Shown: positions 1-7,852 of the stretch, one piece after another | Layout: each line of letters opens with the position of its first letter | Position numbering within the stretch: the first letter of the stretch is position 1 | Source: an uncultured Candidatus Melainabacteria bacterium | GTDB taxonomy: Bacteria > Cyanobacteriota > Vampirovibrionia > Gastranaerophilales > Gastranaerophilaceae | Assembly: GCA_934747325.1 (NCBI GenBank) | Contig: CAKVGW010000008.1 | Coordinates: 1 to 44,745 of the forward strand | DNA: 44,745 bases | Direction of reading: 5' to 3' | Program-made: the position numbers and the translations under genes | Notes under the pieces: model-generated | Database searches by the model: none | The model's input: the letters and a program-made list of their open reading frames with translations, nothing else | What the model was told of the DNA's origin: nothing

Positions 1-276
1 CTTTTAGGAGAAAAAGGATTTAGGGAAGCAAGTATTTTATCGGCGAATATGGCGCATGCACTTTCAAAAATGCTTAATGGCAAGGGCGTTAGGACTATGA
101 ACAAAAACTTCTTTAATGAGTTTGTTGTAGAGGTTGAAGATGCCGATAAATATTTGTCAACATTGAAAGAAGCAAACATTTTAGGTGGAATTAAACTTGA
201 CGATAGAAGGGTTTTGGTTTGTGCAACCGAAATGAACACTGAAGAAGAAATTTTAGATTATATAGAGGCTTTATAA
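1..276 (+). CDS. gcvPA: Glycine dehydrogenase (decarboxylating) subunit 1, C-terminal end (partial)
   Basis: The reading frame is open from base 1 and ends with TAA at 274-276, so only the last 91 residues are present. They match the end of the P-protein alpha subunit of the glycine cleavage system: a helix with LGEKGFREA, then FFNEFVVEV, the glycine-rich turn ILGGIKL, and the closing LVCATEMNTEEEILDYI, which parallels the family's usual CVTE-x-x-T-x-EEID ending. The P-protein decarboxylates glycine with pyridoxal phosphate and passes the aminomethyl group to lipoyl-GcvH. An ATG at 49 is internal and not the start. In split P-proteins the beta subunit gene normally follows gcvPA directly. Here a terminator follows instead, so gcvPB is not immediately downstream. 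The recognition rests on the C-terminal pattern alone. Confidence 0.85.
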   Translation, partial: LLGEKGFREASILSANMAHALSKMLNGKGVRTMNKNFFNEFVVEVEDADKYLSTLKEANILGGIKLDDRRVLVCATEMNTEEEILDYIEAL

Positions 277-290
277 AAAGCTTATCCATA

Positions 291-327
291 AAAAATCCCA
301 TTATATAAATTTTATAATGGGATTTTT
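291..327. terminator. Bidirectional intrinsic terminator between gcvPA and the efflux operon
   Basis: A 15-bp perfect inverted repeat (AAAAATCCCATTATA with its complement, 7-nt loop) ends in a T-run on either strand. It lies between convergent genes and can stop transcription from both sides. Confidence 0.85.
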
Positions 328-359
328 ATGGATTGTTTTTTTTATAAGATAGCTTGTGT

Positions 360-1526
360 TTATTTTACTATTTCTTTAAATTCAACTTTATCTCCTTCTT
401 TAAGGTTGTCGTTGATGTTTGTTATCAATTTTTCATCGCCTTTTAAACCTTCCAAAATTTCGACTTTATCTCCAAGATCGCGTCCTTGTTTAACCTTGAT
501 AAAATGGATGGTTGAATCAGGTTTGACTTGTGCTACATACTGGTCTGGTGAATTAAACGTCGTTAAGCATGCCGGATTAATTGTCAAATATTTTTGCCTA
601 TCCTTAACATCAATATTGGTTTTTACATACAAACCGCTATAAAGTCCTGATTTGCCGTCATTTGGAATAACAAGCGCAACTTCCATAGCGCGTGAAACAT
701 TATCCAATTTGCCTGAAATCTGAGAAATATATCCTTTGAATTTTTGACTCGGATTTTCTGGTATATAAACTTCAACAGCCTGTCCATCTTTTATAAATCT
801 AACGTAATTTTGTGGAACAAAAATAGTTGCTCTGAATTTATCAATTTGTTGAATTTCAAAAAGACTTGTACTTGTTGAACTTCCGCCAGACACAACGTTT
901 GCCCCCGCATCAATATTATATTTGCTAATTACACCGTCAAACGGTGCAACTACTCGCTTATATCCTTGAAGTGCAGTCAACCTGTTTAAATCCTGTTTCG
1001 CTTTATCAACATCCGCTTGCGCGCCTAAGTAATTCATTTCAGAAGTCTTAAATTCGTTATACTTAGTATCCAAATCTTGCCTTGAAATTGCACCATCTGA
1101 AGATGAATTCTTAAATCTTTCATAAGTTTGTTTTGCAAAATTATATTGATACTTGGTTTCCATCAAATGTTTTTCGGCAGAAATAAGAGCTGATTTAGCA
1201 CTCGCAGCTTCCGCGTCTAAATCAGGAGTATCAATCGTTGCAAGCAATTGTCCTTTTTTTACGTGGTCACCAAGTTGAACGCATCTTTCAGAAACAAGTC
1301 CGTTTATTCTTGAAAACATCTCTGTCTGCAAATATGGTTTTAATTCCCCTGAAAGTTCCAAACCATCTTCACCGTTTGTCAAAGTCGGTTTTTCAACAAG
1401 CGCAACATATTTTGCTTCTCTTGCGTTTATGGAAGTCGTTATAAAGCGCACAACTTTTGGAATAATTCCAACAAGCAATAAAAATGCCACAATTGCGATT
1501 ATTATATTTTTCTTATTAATCTTCAT
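360..1526 (-). CDS. Periplasmic adaptor (membrane fusion protein) of an RND efflux pump
   Basis: This 388-aa HlyD/AcrA-type adaptor bridges an inner-membrane RND pump to an outer-membrane channel. A hydrophobic segment at about residues 8-27 follows a Lys-rich start and is a signal anchor. No lipobox cysteine is present, so it is not an AcrA-like lipoprotein. The order is typical: the first lipoyl half (VSERCVQLGDHVKKGQLLATID, roughly 78-100), an alpha-helical hairpin with heptad character (about 105-185), the second lipoyl half with VVAPFDGVISKYNIDAG, then beta-barrel and membrane-proximal domains. It is the last gene of a three-gene operon. Its ATG overlaps the end of the pump gene by 11 bp, pointing to coupled translation. 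The substrate cannot be told from sequence. Confidence 0.93.
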   Translation of the reverse strand: MKINKKNIIIAIVAFLLLVGIIPKVVRFITTSINAREAKYVALVEKPTLTNGEDGLELSGELKPYLQTEMFSRINGLVSERCVQLGDHVKKGQLLATIDTPDLDAEAASAKSALISAEKHLMETKYQYNFAKQTYERFKNSSSDGAISRQDLDTKYNEFKTSEMNYLGAQADVDKAKQDLNRLTALQGYKRVVAPFDGVISKYNIDAGANVVSGGSSTSTSLFEIQQIDKFRATIFVPQNYVRFIKDGQAVEVYIPENPSQKFKGYISQISGKLDNVSRAMEVALVIPNDGKSGLYSGLYVKTNIDVKDRQKYLTINPACLTTFNSPDQYVAQVKPDSTIHFIKVKQGRDLGDKVEILEGLKGDEKLITNINDNLKEGDKVEFKEIVK

Positions 1527-4500
1527 CTTTTTCTACCTCAAATTTTTTGTTTTTGTTCATAATTGCAAACAACAACGGAACAATTACAAGCGTTGCAAAA
1601 GTTGCAAACAATAAACCGCCGATTACAGTTCTACCGATTGGCGCGTTTTGTTCGCCGCCTTCACCGATACCCAAAGCCATCGGCAACATACCCAAAATCA
1701 TTGCAGAAGCTGTCATAATTACGGGTCTTATACGTGTATAGCCTGATTCTATTGCTGCAAGAGTAGAAGAATAGCCTTCTTTCATTTTATCGGTCGCAAA
1801 AGACACAACTAAAATAGAGTTTGCACAAGATACACCAACCGCCATAATAGACCCCATCAAGGCTTGAACGCTAAATGTTGTATCAGATATAAACAACATC
1901 CAAATTATACCTGAAAGCGCAAGTGGCACAGGAGTTATGATAATAAAAGGATTTCGCCAAGATTGGAAGTTCACGACAATAAGCAAATATACCAACACAA
2001 GCGCGAGCATCAAACCTGAAAGAAGTGACGAAAATACATAGTTCATTGATTTTGCTTGACCTAACAAGTTAATAAAAGTACCGCGCGGTGCGTCTTTTTC
2101 GTATTTTTTAATAACTTTATTAACGTCATTTGAAACACCCGCCAAATCTCTGTCTTGAAGGTTTATCAAGATATCAAACACAGGCATGATGTCATAATGG
2201 TTTACTACACTTGCGGCTTCACTTGAGCGAACAGAGGCAATGTTCGCAAGCCTTACAGGGCTATTATTTGCATAAGCAACAGGAATATCCGTTACGTTTT
2301 TAACCGTATCCACATTAAATTGCGGTACTCTTAATGCCAAAGTGTAGTTTACGCCGTTTGTCGGATCAACCCAATAGTTTGGAGCGACCTGACCGCTTGA
2401 AGTTAAAGCTGTCAGAACATTTCTTGAAACAGTTTCTTGTGACAAATGCATCATACTTGCTCTTGTTTTATCAACATCAATCTTGATTTCAGGTGTGTCT
2501 GTGATTTGGTGAATATGTGCGTCAGCAACACCTCTGATTTTCTTAACATCCGCAAGCATTTTTTGCGCCAGCTTATAATTTTCTTGAACGCTTTTACCTT
2601 GAATTTGTATATCAATAGGAGATGCCAAGCCAAAGTTAAGGATTTTACCTACCATATCTGCGTTTTGGAAGAAGAACGTCATATCAGGAAATTCTTTATT
2701 AAGATTTTTTCTTAATTTCTTAACATAAGTTTTTGTTGGCTTGTGTTTTTCACCTAAAGCAATCAGAATTTCACCGTCACCAACACCGATTTGAGAGTTA
2801 TCCATAAACGCAAGGTTCAAGCTGCTGGCAGGAAGCCCGATATTATCAAGTATAGTGTCCAATTCTTTTGGCGGAATTGTTTTTCTGATTACATCTTCAA
2901 CTTTCGTAAATTCTCTTGCGGTTTCTTCAATACGAGTACCATGTGGTGCGTAAACGTGAAGCCTGATTTGACCTGCATCAACTTCAGGGAAGAAGTTTTC
3001 GCCGATAAATGGAGTTAAAATTAAAGCAGAAAGAACTACTGCGCCATAAATAATGGCTACTTTTTTCGGCCTTCTTAAAATCATTTTTACTAGGAATTTT
3101 TTGTAAACATTTCTAAAAGTCACAAAATTCGTATTTACAAAGTTGTTAATCTTAAACAAAATTGAAGACTCATTTAGAACTTCTTTTTTCTTCAATAATT
3201 TATCTACAAGAACAGGTACTAACGTATTTGATAGCATGTAAGAGCCAAGCATAGAAAAAATTACGGACATTGCTAGCGGAATAAACAAATATTTTGTAGC
3301 ACCTTCCATTAAGAAAATCGGTGCAAATACCGTACAAATAGAAAGTGTTGAAACAAGAGTCGGCGTTGCTACTTCGCTTGCTGACTTATAAATAACATCC
3401 TTAATTGTTGCCATTTGCATCGTTTCTTTGTTACGCAAAATGTTTTCAATAACAACGGTTGCGTTATCAACAAGCATACCAATAGCCAGTCCTAAGCCGC
3501 TTAATGACATCATATTAATCGTTTGACCGCACAGTGATGAGCAAATAACCGCAAACAAAACCGAAAGCGGAATTGAAATTGCGATAATAAAGGTTGAGCG
3601 AACGCTACCCAAGAATATCAAAATCATTAACGCTGTTAAAATTGCAGCCAAAGTCCCTGAAAAGATTACATCTCGAATAGATGCTTTTACGAAAACAGAT
3701 TGGTCAAACAGAACCTGCATGTTTACTTCCTTTGGAATTGTTTTTGCAATAATAGGAAGTAATTTTTTAGTACCGTCTACAACCTTCAAAGACGAAACCG
3801 TACCTGATTTATAAACGGTCATAAGAGAGCCTGCATTACCGTTTTCTCGTACAATATTTGTTTGAATAGCATTACCGTCATGGATATAACCGACATCAGA
3901 CAGGTAAACAACTTGGTTAGTTTTTGGCGAAACAATAGGAAAATTATTCATTTCTTCAACTGTCGCGCTTGCGTTATTCAAAGAAATCAAATAATCCTTG
4001 TCGCCGATTTTCGTGTTACCTGACGGGATAATTACGTTTTGACCTGCAACGGCTTTTGTAACATCAGCAGGAGTCAAACCTCTGGCTTCCATTTTTTGCA
4101 TATCCAAATCGACTATGATTTGACGAACTTTACCACCCATAGGTAGCGGAGCTTGCGCGCCTTCAACTTTAGTCAATTGCACTTTAATATTATTTTGCGC
4201 ATAGTCTGTAACCTTTTGAATAGGAAGCTTCAAAGACGAAATTACAACCTGCAAAACAGGAATTGTAGTCGGTTTGTATTTCAAAATATTAGGCGGCATA
4301 ATCCCGCTTGGCATAGTTTTCATACAAACGTGAGATGTCGCACTAACCTGTGTAATCCCTGTATTAATATCAGAACCAGGATGAAGAAAAACTCGGATTA
4401 CGCCTGCACCCAAAAGCGATTGTGATTCAATGTGCTCAACGTTATCAACGCTTGTAACATACGCTCTTTCTGCAATAGTAACGATTCTCCGCTCGATATC

Positions 4501-4674
4501 TTTTGCAGGCATGCCTGTATAAGTCCAAACAGCCGTTACGACAGGTGTGTTGATTTCAGGAAAAATATCAATCGGAGTCTTAGCTATGGTTACAAGCCCC
4601 ATAATCAAAATGAACAAAGCCATTACGACAACAGTATAATAATACTTTAAAATCATTTTCATAAAGTTTTTCAT
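1516..4674 (-). CDS. RND efflux transporter permease (AcrB-like)
   Basis: This 1052-aa inner-membrane pump has the usual RND layout: TM1 at about 12-30, a large periplasmic loop, TM2-6 (about 335-490), TM7 near 540, a second loop, and TM8-12 at the C-terminus. The TM4 motif reads GMLVDN (399-404). The first proton-relay Asp is kept (D403), while the second Asp of AcrB is Asn here. In TM10 the AcrB Lys940 position is Ala (about residue 951, in GVSCAN). Such changes occur in some RND subfamilies, so the coupling residues differ from AcrB but the protein need not be dead. The start overlaps the upstream outer-membrane-factor gene by 4 bp (ATGA), and the end overlaps the adaptor gene. Drug, lipid or other organic substrates are possible; no heavy-metal motif was recognised. 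Confidence 0.94.
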   Translation of the reverse strand: MKNFMKMILKYYYTVVVMALFILIMGLVTIAKTPIDIFPEINTPVVTAVWTYTGMPAKDIERRIVTIAERAYVTSVDNVEHIESQSLLGAGVIRVFLHPGSDINTGITQVSATSHVCMKTMPSGIMPPNILKYKPTTIPVLQVVISSLKLPIQKVTDYAQNNIKVQLTKVEGAQAPLPMGGKVRQIIVDLDMQKMEARGLTPADVTKAVAGQNVIIPSGNTKIGDKDYLISLNNASATVEEMNNFPIVSPKTNQVVYLSDVGYIHDGNAIQTNIVRENGNAGSLMTVYKSGTVSSLKVVDGTKKLLPIIAKTIPKEVNMQVLFDQSVFVKASIRDVIFSGTLAAILTALMILIFLGSVRSTFIIAISIPLSVLFAVICSSLCGQTINMMSLSGLGLAIGMLVDNATVVIENILRNKETMQMATIKDVIYKSASEVATPTLVSTLSICTVFAPIFLMEGATKYLFIPLAMSVIFSMLGSYMLSNTLVPVLVDKLLKKKEVLNESSILFKINNFVNTNFVTFRNVYKKFLVKMILRRPKKVAIIYGAVVLSALILTPFIGENFFPEVDAGQIRLHVYAPHGTRIEETAREFTKVEDVIRKTIPPKELDTILDNIGLPASSLNLAFMDNSQIGVGDGEILIALGEKHKPTKTYVKKLRKNLNKEFPDMTFFFQNADMVGKILNFGLASPIDIQIQGKSVQENYKLAQKMLADVKKIRGVADAHIHQITDTPEIKIDVDKTRASMMHLSQETVSRNVLTALTSSGQVAPNYWVDPTNGVNYTLALRVPQFNVDTVKNVTDIPVAYANNSPVRLANIASVRSSEAASVVNHYDIMPVFDILINLQDRDLAGVSNDVNKVIKKYEKDAPRGTFINLLGQAKSMNYVFSSLLSGLMLALVLVYLLIVVNFQSWRNPFIIITPVPLALSGIIWMLFISDTTFSVQALMGSIMAVGVSCANSILVVSFATDKMKEGYSSTLAAIESGYTRIRPVIMTASAMILGMLPMALGIGEGGEQNAPIGRTVIGGLLFATFATLVIVPLLFAIMNKNKKFEVEKDED

Positions 4675-6047
4675 TCGATTTCACTCCCCAATGACTTATA
4701 AATATCTACTGTGTCTATCAATGTGCTGACTTTTGCGTTATACATAGAGTTTTCATTAAGCAAAAGTTTGCGCTTTGCGTCCAATTCATCTATTTTATTG
4801 CCTGTTCCGTTTGTATATCTGATATTCGCTACATTATAAAAATGGTTTGATTTTTCGATAGCACCGCTAAAGCCTTGATAAGAATTGTAATCAGTTCTCA
4901 AGCTTGAAAGCGCATTTTCGATTTCGCAAAATGCATTCAATAAAACGTTGTTATATTCGTGTAATTTTTCAATCGCAAGTTCTTTATTGTATTTCAAATA
5001 AGAAGTTTTCGCTCCGCCTGTATATAAATCCATCAATAAACCTGCACCAAGCTGATAGACAGTACTGTCCCAATTAAAAATTCGTCCGGCTTTAATAGAT
5101 TCAAAACCAATCATCTCGTTTAAATTAATTGATGGCAAGAACATTTTTTTAGCGACTTTCACATCAAACGCAGCTTTTTTTATTCCAAATTCTGCTTGTA
5201 TAACGTCAGGACGATTAAAAATTAAATCTGAAGAAATTTCTTTATTGATATCAAACGGAAAATTCAAATTTTTAATATTTGCTCGCTCAATATCATTTCC
5301 GCCTTCAGGCGAAACTCCTCTCAATACCGCAAACTGATGGAGCAGAATTTCTCTTTTTTTTAGCAGTGCGTTTAATTCATTTTGATAAACAACTTGCTCA
5401 TACTCTGTCGTATAAAGGTTATCGTAGGCAATAATTCCGCCATCATAAAGCTGTTGTTTGAGTCTTATTGTTTCGTTTATATTAGAAACCAACTCTTCAT
5501 AATTTTCAATAAGAGCATCGGCTAAAATTATATTAAAATAAGACGCTGTAACTTCTGAGGAAACAGAAAGTTTGGCAATATTCAAATCCTCTTTGCTGAT
5601 TTTTACGTTATATCTAGATGATTTAACTTTGTCATTAATTTTTCCAAAAATATCAACTTCCCAATTGAGCAAAAGTGGAAAATTCAAAAGATAACCGCTA
5701 CCGTATTTTCCCGTCCAACGAGAAATCGTTTTATAAGGGTAAATACTCGGATTAAAGCTTAATTGAGGAAGTCTTTGAGCGTTTATTGTACCTAATAATG
5801 CTTCTGATTCACGAACTCTGTTTGTAGCAATCTTAATATCAAAGTTGTTTTCTAAAGCATCTTGAATATAACCGTTCAAAAGTTCGTCATTATAGCTTTC
5901 CCAGTATGGTTGAAGCGTAAAAGTCTTATCTGGAGCATTTTTACTTTTCTTTATTTGGACATCATAAGTATCGTTTTTGACCGCAAAAACTACTCCTTGC
6001 GAGAAAAAAATACAACCTGCTATTAGTAGTGTAATAATCCTTTTCAC
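4671..6047 (-). CDS. Outer membrane factor (TolC/NodT family)
   Basis: This 458-aa channel subunit is expected to trimerise and form the outer-membrane exit duct for the pump encoded downstream. It starts with GTG at 6045-6047, with an AGGA Shine-Dalgarno about 10 nt upstream. A cleavable signal peptide covers residues 1 to about 22 (MKRIITLLIAGCIFFSQGVVFA). The rest shows the duplicated helical pattern of OEP proteins: long coiled-coil helices around 140-250 and 330-450, with the repeat marks LFNRPDVIQAE and GGAKTSYLKYN. It is the first gene of the efflux operon, and its stop overlaps the pump start (ATGA). Having all three parts in one operon suggests a self-contained efflux system. Confidence 0.93.
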   Translation of the reverse strand: MKRIITLLIAGCIFFSQGVVFAVKNDTYDVQIKKSKNAPDKTFTLQPYWESYNDELLNGYIQDALENNFDIKIATNRVRESEALLGTINAQRLPQLSFNPSIYPYKTISRWTGKYGSGYLLNFPLLLNWEVDIFGKINDKVKSSRYNVKISKEDLNIAKLSVSSEVTASYFNIILADALIENYEELVSNINETIRLKQQLYDGGIIAYDNLYTTEYEQVVYQNELNALLKKREILLHQFAVLRGVSPEGGNDIERANIKNLNFPFDINKEISSDLIFNRPDVIQAEFGIKKAAFDVKVAKKMFLPSINLNEMIGFESIKAGRIFNWDSTVYQLGAGLLMDLYTGGAKTSYLKYNKELAIEKLHEYNNVLLNAFCEIENALSSLRTDYNSYQGFSGAIEKSNHFYNVANIRYTNGTGNKIDELDAKRKLLLNENSMYNAKVSTLIDTVDIYKSLGSEIE

Positions 6048-6190
6048 GTTAATACATCCTAACCTAATTAATTATTATATATGCTAATCTTTTCTTGTAT
6101 AGATATATCATATAAAATTATTGATTTATTATTAAAATTTCGTTGCAAAATATTACAAAAATTGAAAAATTTTAAATTGTTTGTTACAAT

Positions 6191-6254
6191 TCTTAATAAT
6201 ACGCTTCAAAAAAGGCAATTTTTTATGAGTTAAATACTTTATATATACATAAGA
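6191..6254 (+). promoter_or_regulatory. Promoter/leader block shared with 39354-39417
   Basis: This 64-bp block aligns without gaps to 39354-39417. Three parts are identical in sequence and spacing: TCTTAATAAT, CAAAAAAGGCAATTTTT, and AAATACTTTATATATACATA running into AGA. The 8-nt linker between the last two and a 6-nt stretch after the first are diverged, as expected if only the conserved parts are under selection. It sits about 30 nt upstream of a small gene. It does not look like a standard -35/-10 pair, so an alternative sigma factor or activator site is inferred. Confidence 0.7.
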
Positions 6255-6284
6255 GATAATTAACCATAAGAGAGGCAATAAAAT

Positions 6285-6458
6285 ATGACAACTGAGCAAA
6301 GAAAGAGATTTACAGTTATTTCAAATAATGAATTTAATCATACAAATGAAGAACGACATCGAACATATCAGACAAATCCGTTGAAAGAGAAATTGATGAA
6401 GTTTACAAATGAAGAAGCTGGAAAGAAATTTGGAATTGAAGATTTGCTAAAATGGTAG
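6285..6458 (+). CDS. Small hypothetical protein (57 aa) behind the shared promoter block
   Basis: This 57-residue frame begins with ATG, 9 nt after an AGAGAGG ribosome binding site, and ends in TAG. The protein starts MTTEQRKRFTVISNNEF, is highly charged, has no signal or membrane segment, and ends in a likely helix (TNEEAGKKFGIEDLLKW). I do not recognise the family. Support for a real gene comes from the ribosome site and from the conserved upstream block, also found ahead of another small gene at 39439. The two proteins are not clearly similar. A repeat arm (6463-6484) follows directly. Confidence 0.6.
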   Translation: MTTEQRKRFTVISNNEFNHTNEERHRTYQTNPLKEKLMKFTNEEAGKKFGIEDLLKW

Positions 6459-6462
6459 TATC

Positions 6463-6484
6463 GGTACAGAAATTGCACCCTACA
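6463..6484. repeat. Solo arm of the GGTGC...GCACCCTACA repeat
   Basis: GGTACAGAAATTGCACCC followed by TACA is nearly the same as each arm of the 103-bp inverted-repeat element at 14070-14172. Only one arm is present here, between a small gene and the 168-aa gene. Confidence 0.6.
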
Positions 6485-6543
6485 TAAGCAAAAACGATAA
6501 AGCAAGTGGCGAGCGGAAAAGGAAAAAGAGGAAAATGGTTTAA

Positions 6544-7050
6544 ATGTACCAAATTAAAAACAGAATATACCCCGACTTTGACAAAACACAAAAAAGCGGG
6601 GTATGTAATTATTTAAGGGCGTTAGTGAAACAAAATTTGGGTTTAACTTGTTCAGAAATATTGGACAAGTTTCTTGATGATGAAAAATATTATCTTGAAC
6701 AGCACGCATCAAGATTTCCATTTTTGGAAAATATAATTGATGAAAGAGATTTTTTGCGTGATACGGAAGATTATATCAAAGAATGTATCAAATATTATGA
6801 GTACAAAGAAAAGCAAAGACCAATAATTGAGGCTAACAAAGAATTTGAAAAGAAAAAAAGAAAATTTTTACAAGAAGTTAAAATGTCAAAAGAAAAACCG
6901 ACAAAAAAACAGCTTTACTATTATGATAGATTGTGTAAAAAATATTCTTTAGAAAAGAAAAACGTAGAAGAGTTATCAAAACTTGATTTAAGAGATGAAA
7001 TAGAGAGAATTTTAAATGAACATTCAGACGATTACAAAAATGTTGATTAA
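6544..7050 (+). CDS. Hypothetical cytoplasmic protein overlapping prmC
   Basis: This 168-aa charged, helical protein has no signal peptide or membrane segment. The central part (about 100-125) is strongly basic and likely coiled coil. The last 45 residues (KPTKKQLYYYDRLCKKY ... DLRDEIERIL) resemble the short T-x-x-Q-x-x-Y/L helical module seen in DUF3072-like proteins, but that match is by eye and weak. The stop lies 35 nt inside prmC, so the two are probably translated together. A purine-rich stretch (GGAAAAGGAAAAAGAGG) just upstream serves as ribosome binding site. The function is unknown. Confidence 0.65.
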   Translation: MYQIKNRIYPDFDKTQKSGVCNYLRALVKQNLGLTCSEILDKFLDDEKYYLEQHASRFPFLENIIDERDFLRDTEDYIKECIKYYEYKEKQRPIIEANKEFEKKKRKFLQEVKMSKEKPTKKQLYYYDRLCKKYSLEKKNVEELSKLDLRDEIERILNEHSDDYKNVD

Positions 7051-7840
7051 CGCAGATATTGAGCCTAATGAAGCAAAAAAGGAAATTAAAATGCTTCTTG
7101 AACATTTTTGTCATTATACAGAGCTTGATAAATGTAAAGGCATTGAATTAACGGAAAAACAGCTTGAAATTTTAAAAGAAAAGGCTGAAAAACGTGCCAA
7201 TACAAAACTACCGATTCAGTATATAATCGGTGAAGCGTATTTCATGGGCGAAATGTTCAAGGTAACGCCTGATGTCTTGATTCCACGTGATGAAACAGAA
7301 CTTCTTGTAAGAAAAGCAATTGAGTTTATAAATCAAGAAAATTTGAAAGAGGTTTTAGATATTGGGACAGGTTCTGGATGTATTGCCTGTACAATTGCGC
7401 ATAAAACAGATGCAACAGTTTTAGGCGTTGATATTTCGTCTGACGCTTTGAGAGTAGCTTTAGATAACGTGACAAAACTTGGAATTAATAACCGTGCTGT
7501 TTTTAGAAAATCTGATTTGTTTTCTAAAGTCAGAGAAGAAGAAAAATTTGATATGATAATTTCAAATCCGCCATACATTCCTTTAGGCACAATTCTCTCA
7601 GATGAAGTAAATTATGAACCGCGAATCGCACTTTTTGCAGACGAAAACGGATTAAGATTTTATCGCGAAATCGTAGAACAAGCTCCAGAATTTTTAAAAC
7701 CAAACGGTAAATTATTATTTGAACTTGGAATTGACGAATCAGACGCAGTAAAAAGCTTTATGGAAAAAGATTTTAAAAATATCGTTATTGAAAAAGATAT
7801 GGCGGGTATAGATAGAGTTATCTATGGAGCGTTAAAATAG
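7016..7840 (+). CDS. prmC: Peptide chain release factor N5-glutamine methyltransferase
   Basis: This 274-aa class I SAM methyltransferase modifies the Gln of the GGQ motif in release factors 1 and 2, which speeds peptide release at stop codons. The N-terminal helical domain (1-75) is followed by the SAM loop DIGTGSG (115-121) and the catalytic NPPY (184-187), which holds the substrate glutamine. The start at 7016 is chosen because GAGAG lies about 8 nt upstream and the N-terminus then fits the family length. The ATG at 7040 has no ribosome site. The gene overlaps the upstream 168-aa gene by 35 nt and ends only 12 nt before the convergent ATPase gene. Confidence 0.94.
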   Translation: MNIQTITKMLINADIEPNEAKKEIKMLLEHFCHYTELDKCKGIELTEKQLEILKEKAEKRANTKLPIQYIIGEAYFMGEMFKVTPDVLIPRDETELLVRKAIEFINQENLKEVLDIGTGSGCIACTIAHKTDATVLGVDISSDALRVALDNVTKLGINNRAVFRKSDLFSKVREEEKFDMIISNPPYIPLGTILSDEVNYEPRIALFADENGLRFYREIVEQAPEFLKPNGKLLFELGIDESDAVKSFMEKDFKNIVIEKDMAGIDRVIYGALK

Positions 7841-7852
7841 ATATTTAATAAA

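Noticed and set aside
4153..4650. Open frames on the strand opposite the RND pump
   Set aside because: They are antisense to a clear gene, Asn/Cys/Arg-rich and without ribosome sites; shadows of the pump gene.
6181..6188. TTGTTACA also found near 11467, 15059 and 28855
   Set aside because: The distance to the next TATAAT-like sequence varies and AT-rich DNA gives such octamers often; not enough for a shared operator.
7016..7042. prmC starts MNIQTIT like the 32661 protein
   Set aside because: The rest of the PrmC N-terminus fits its family, there is no FxGK box, and the codons differ; treated as chance.
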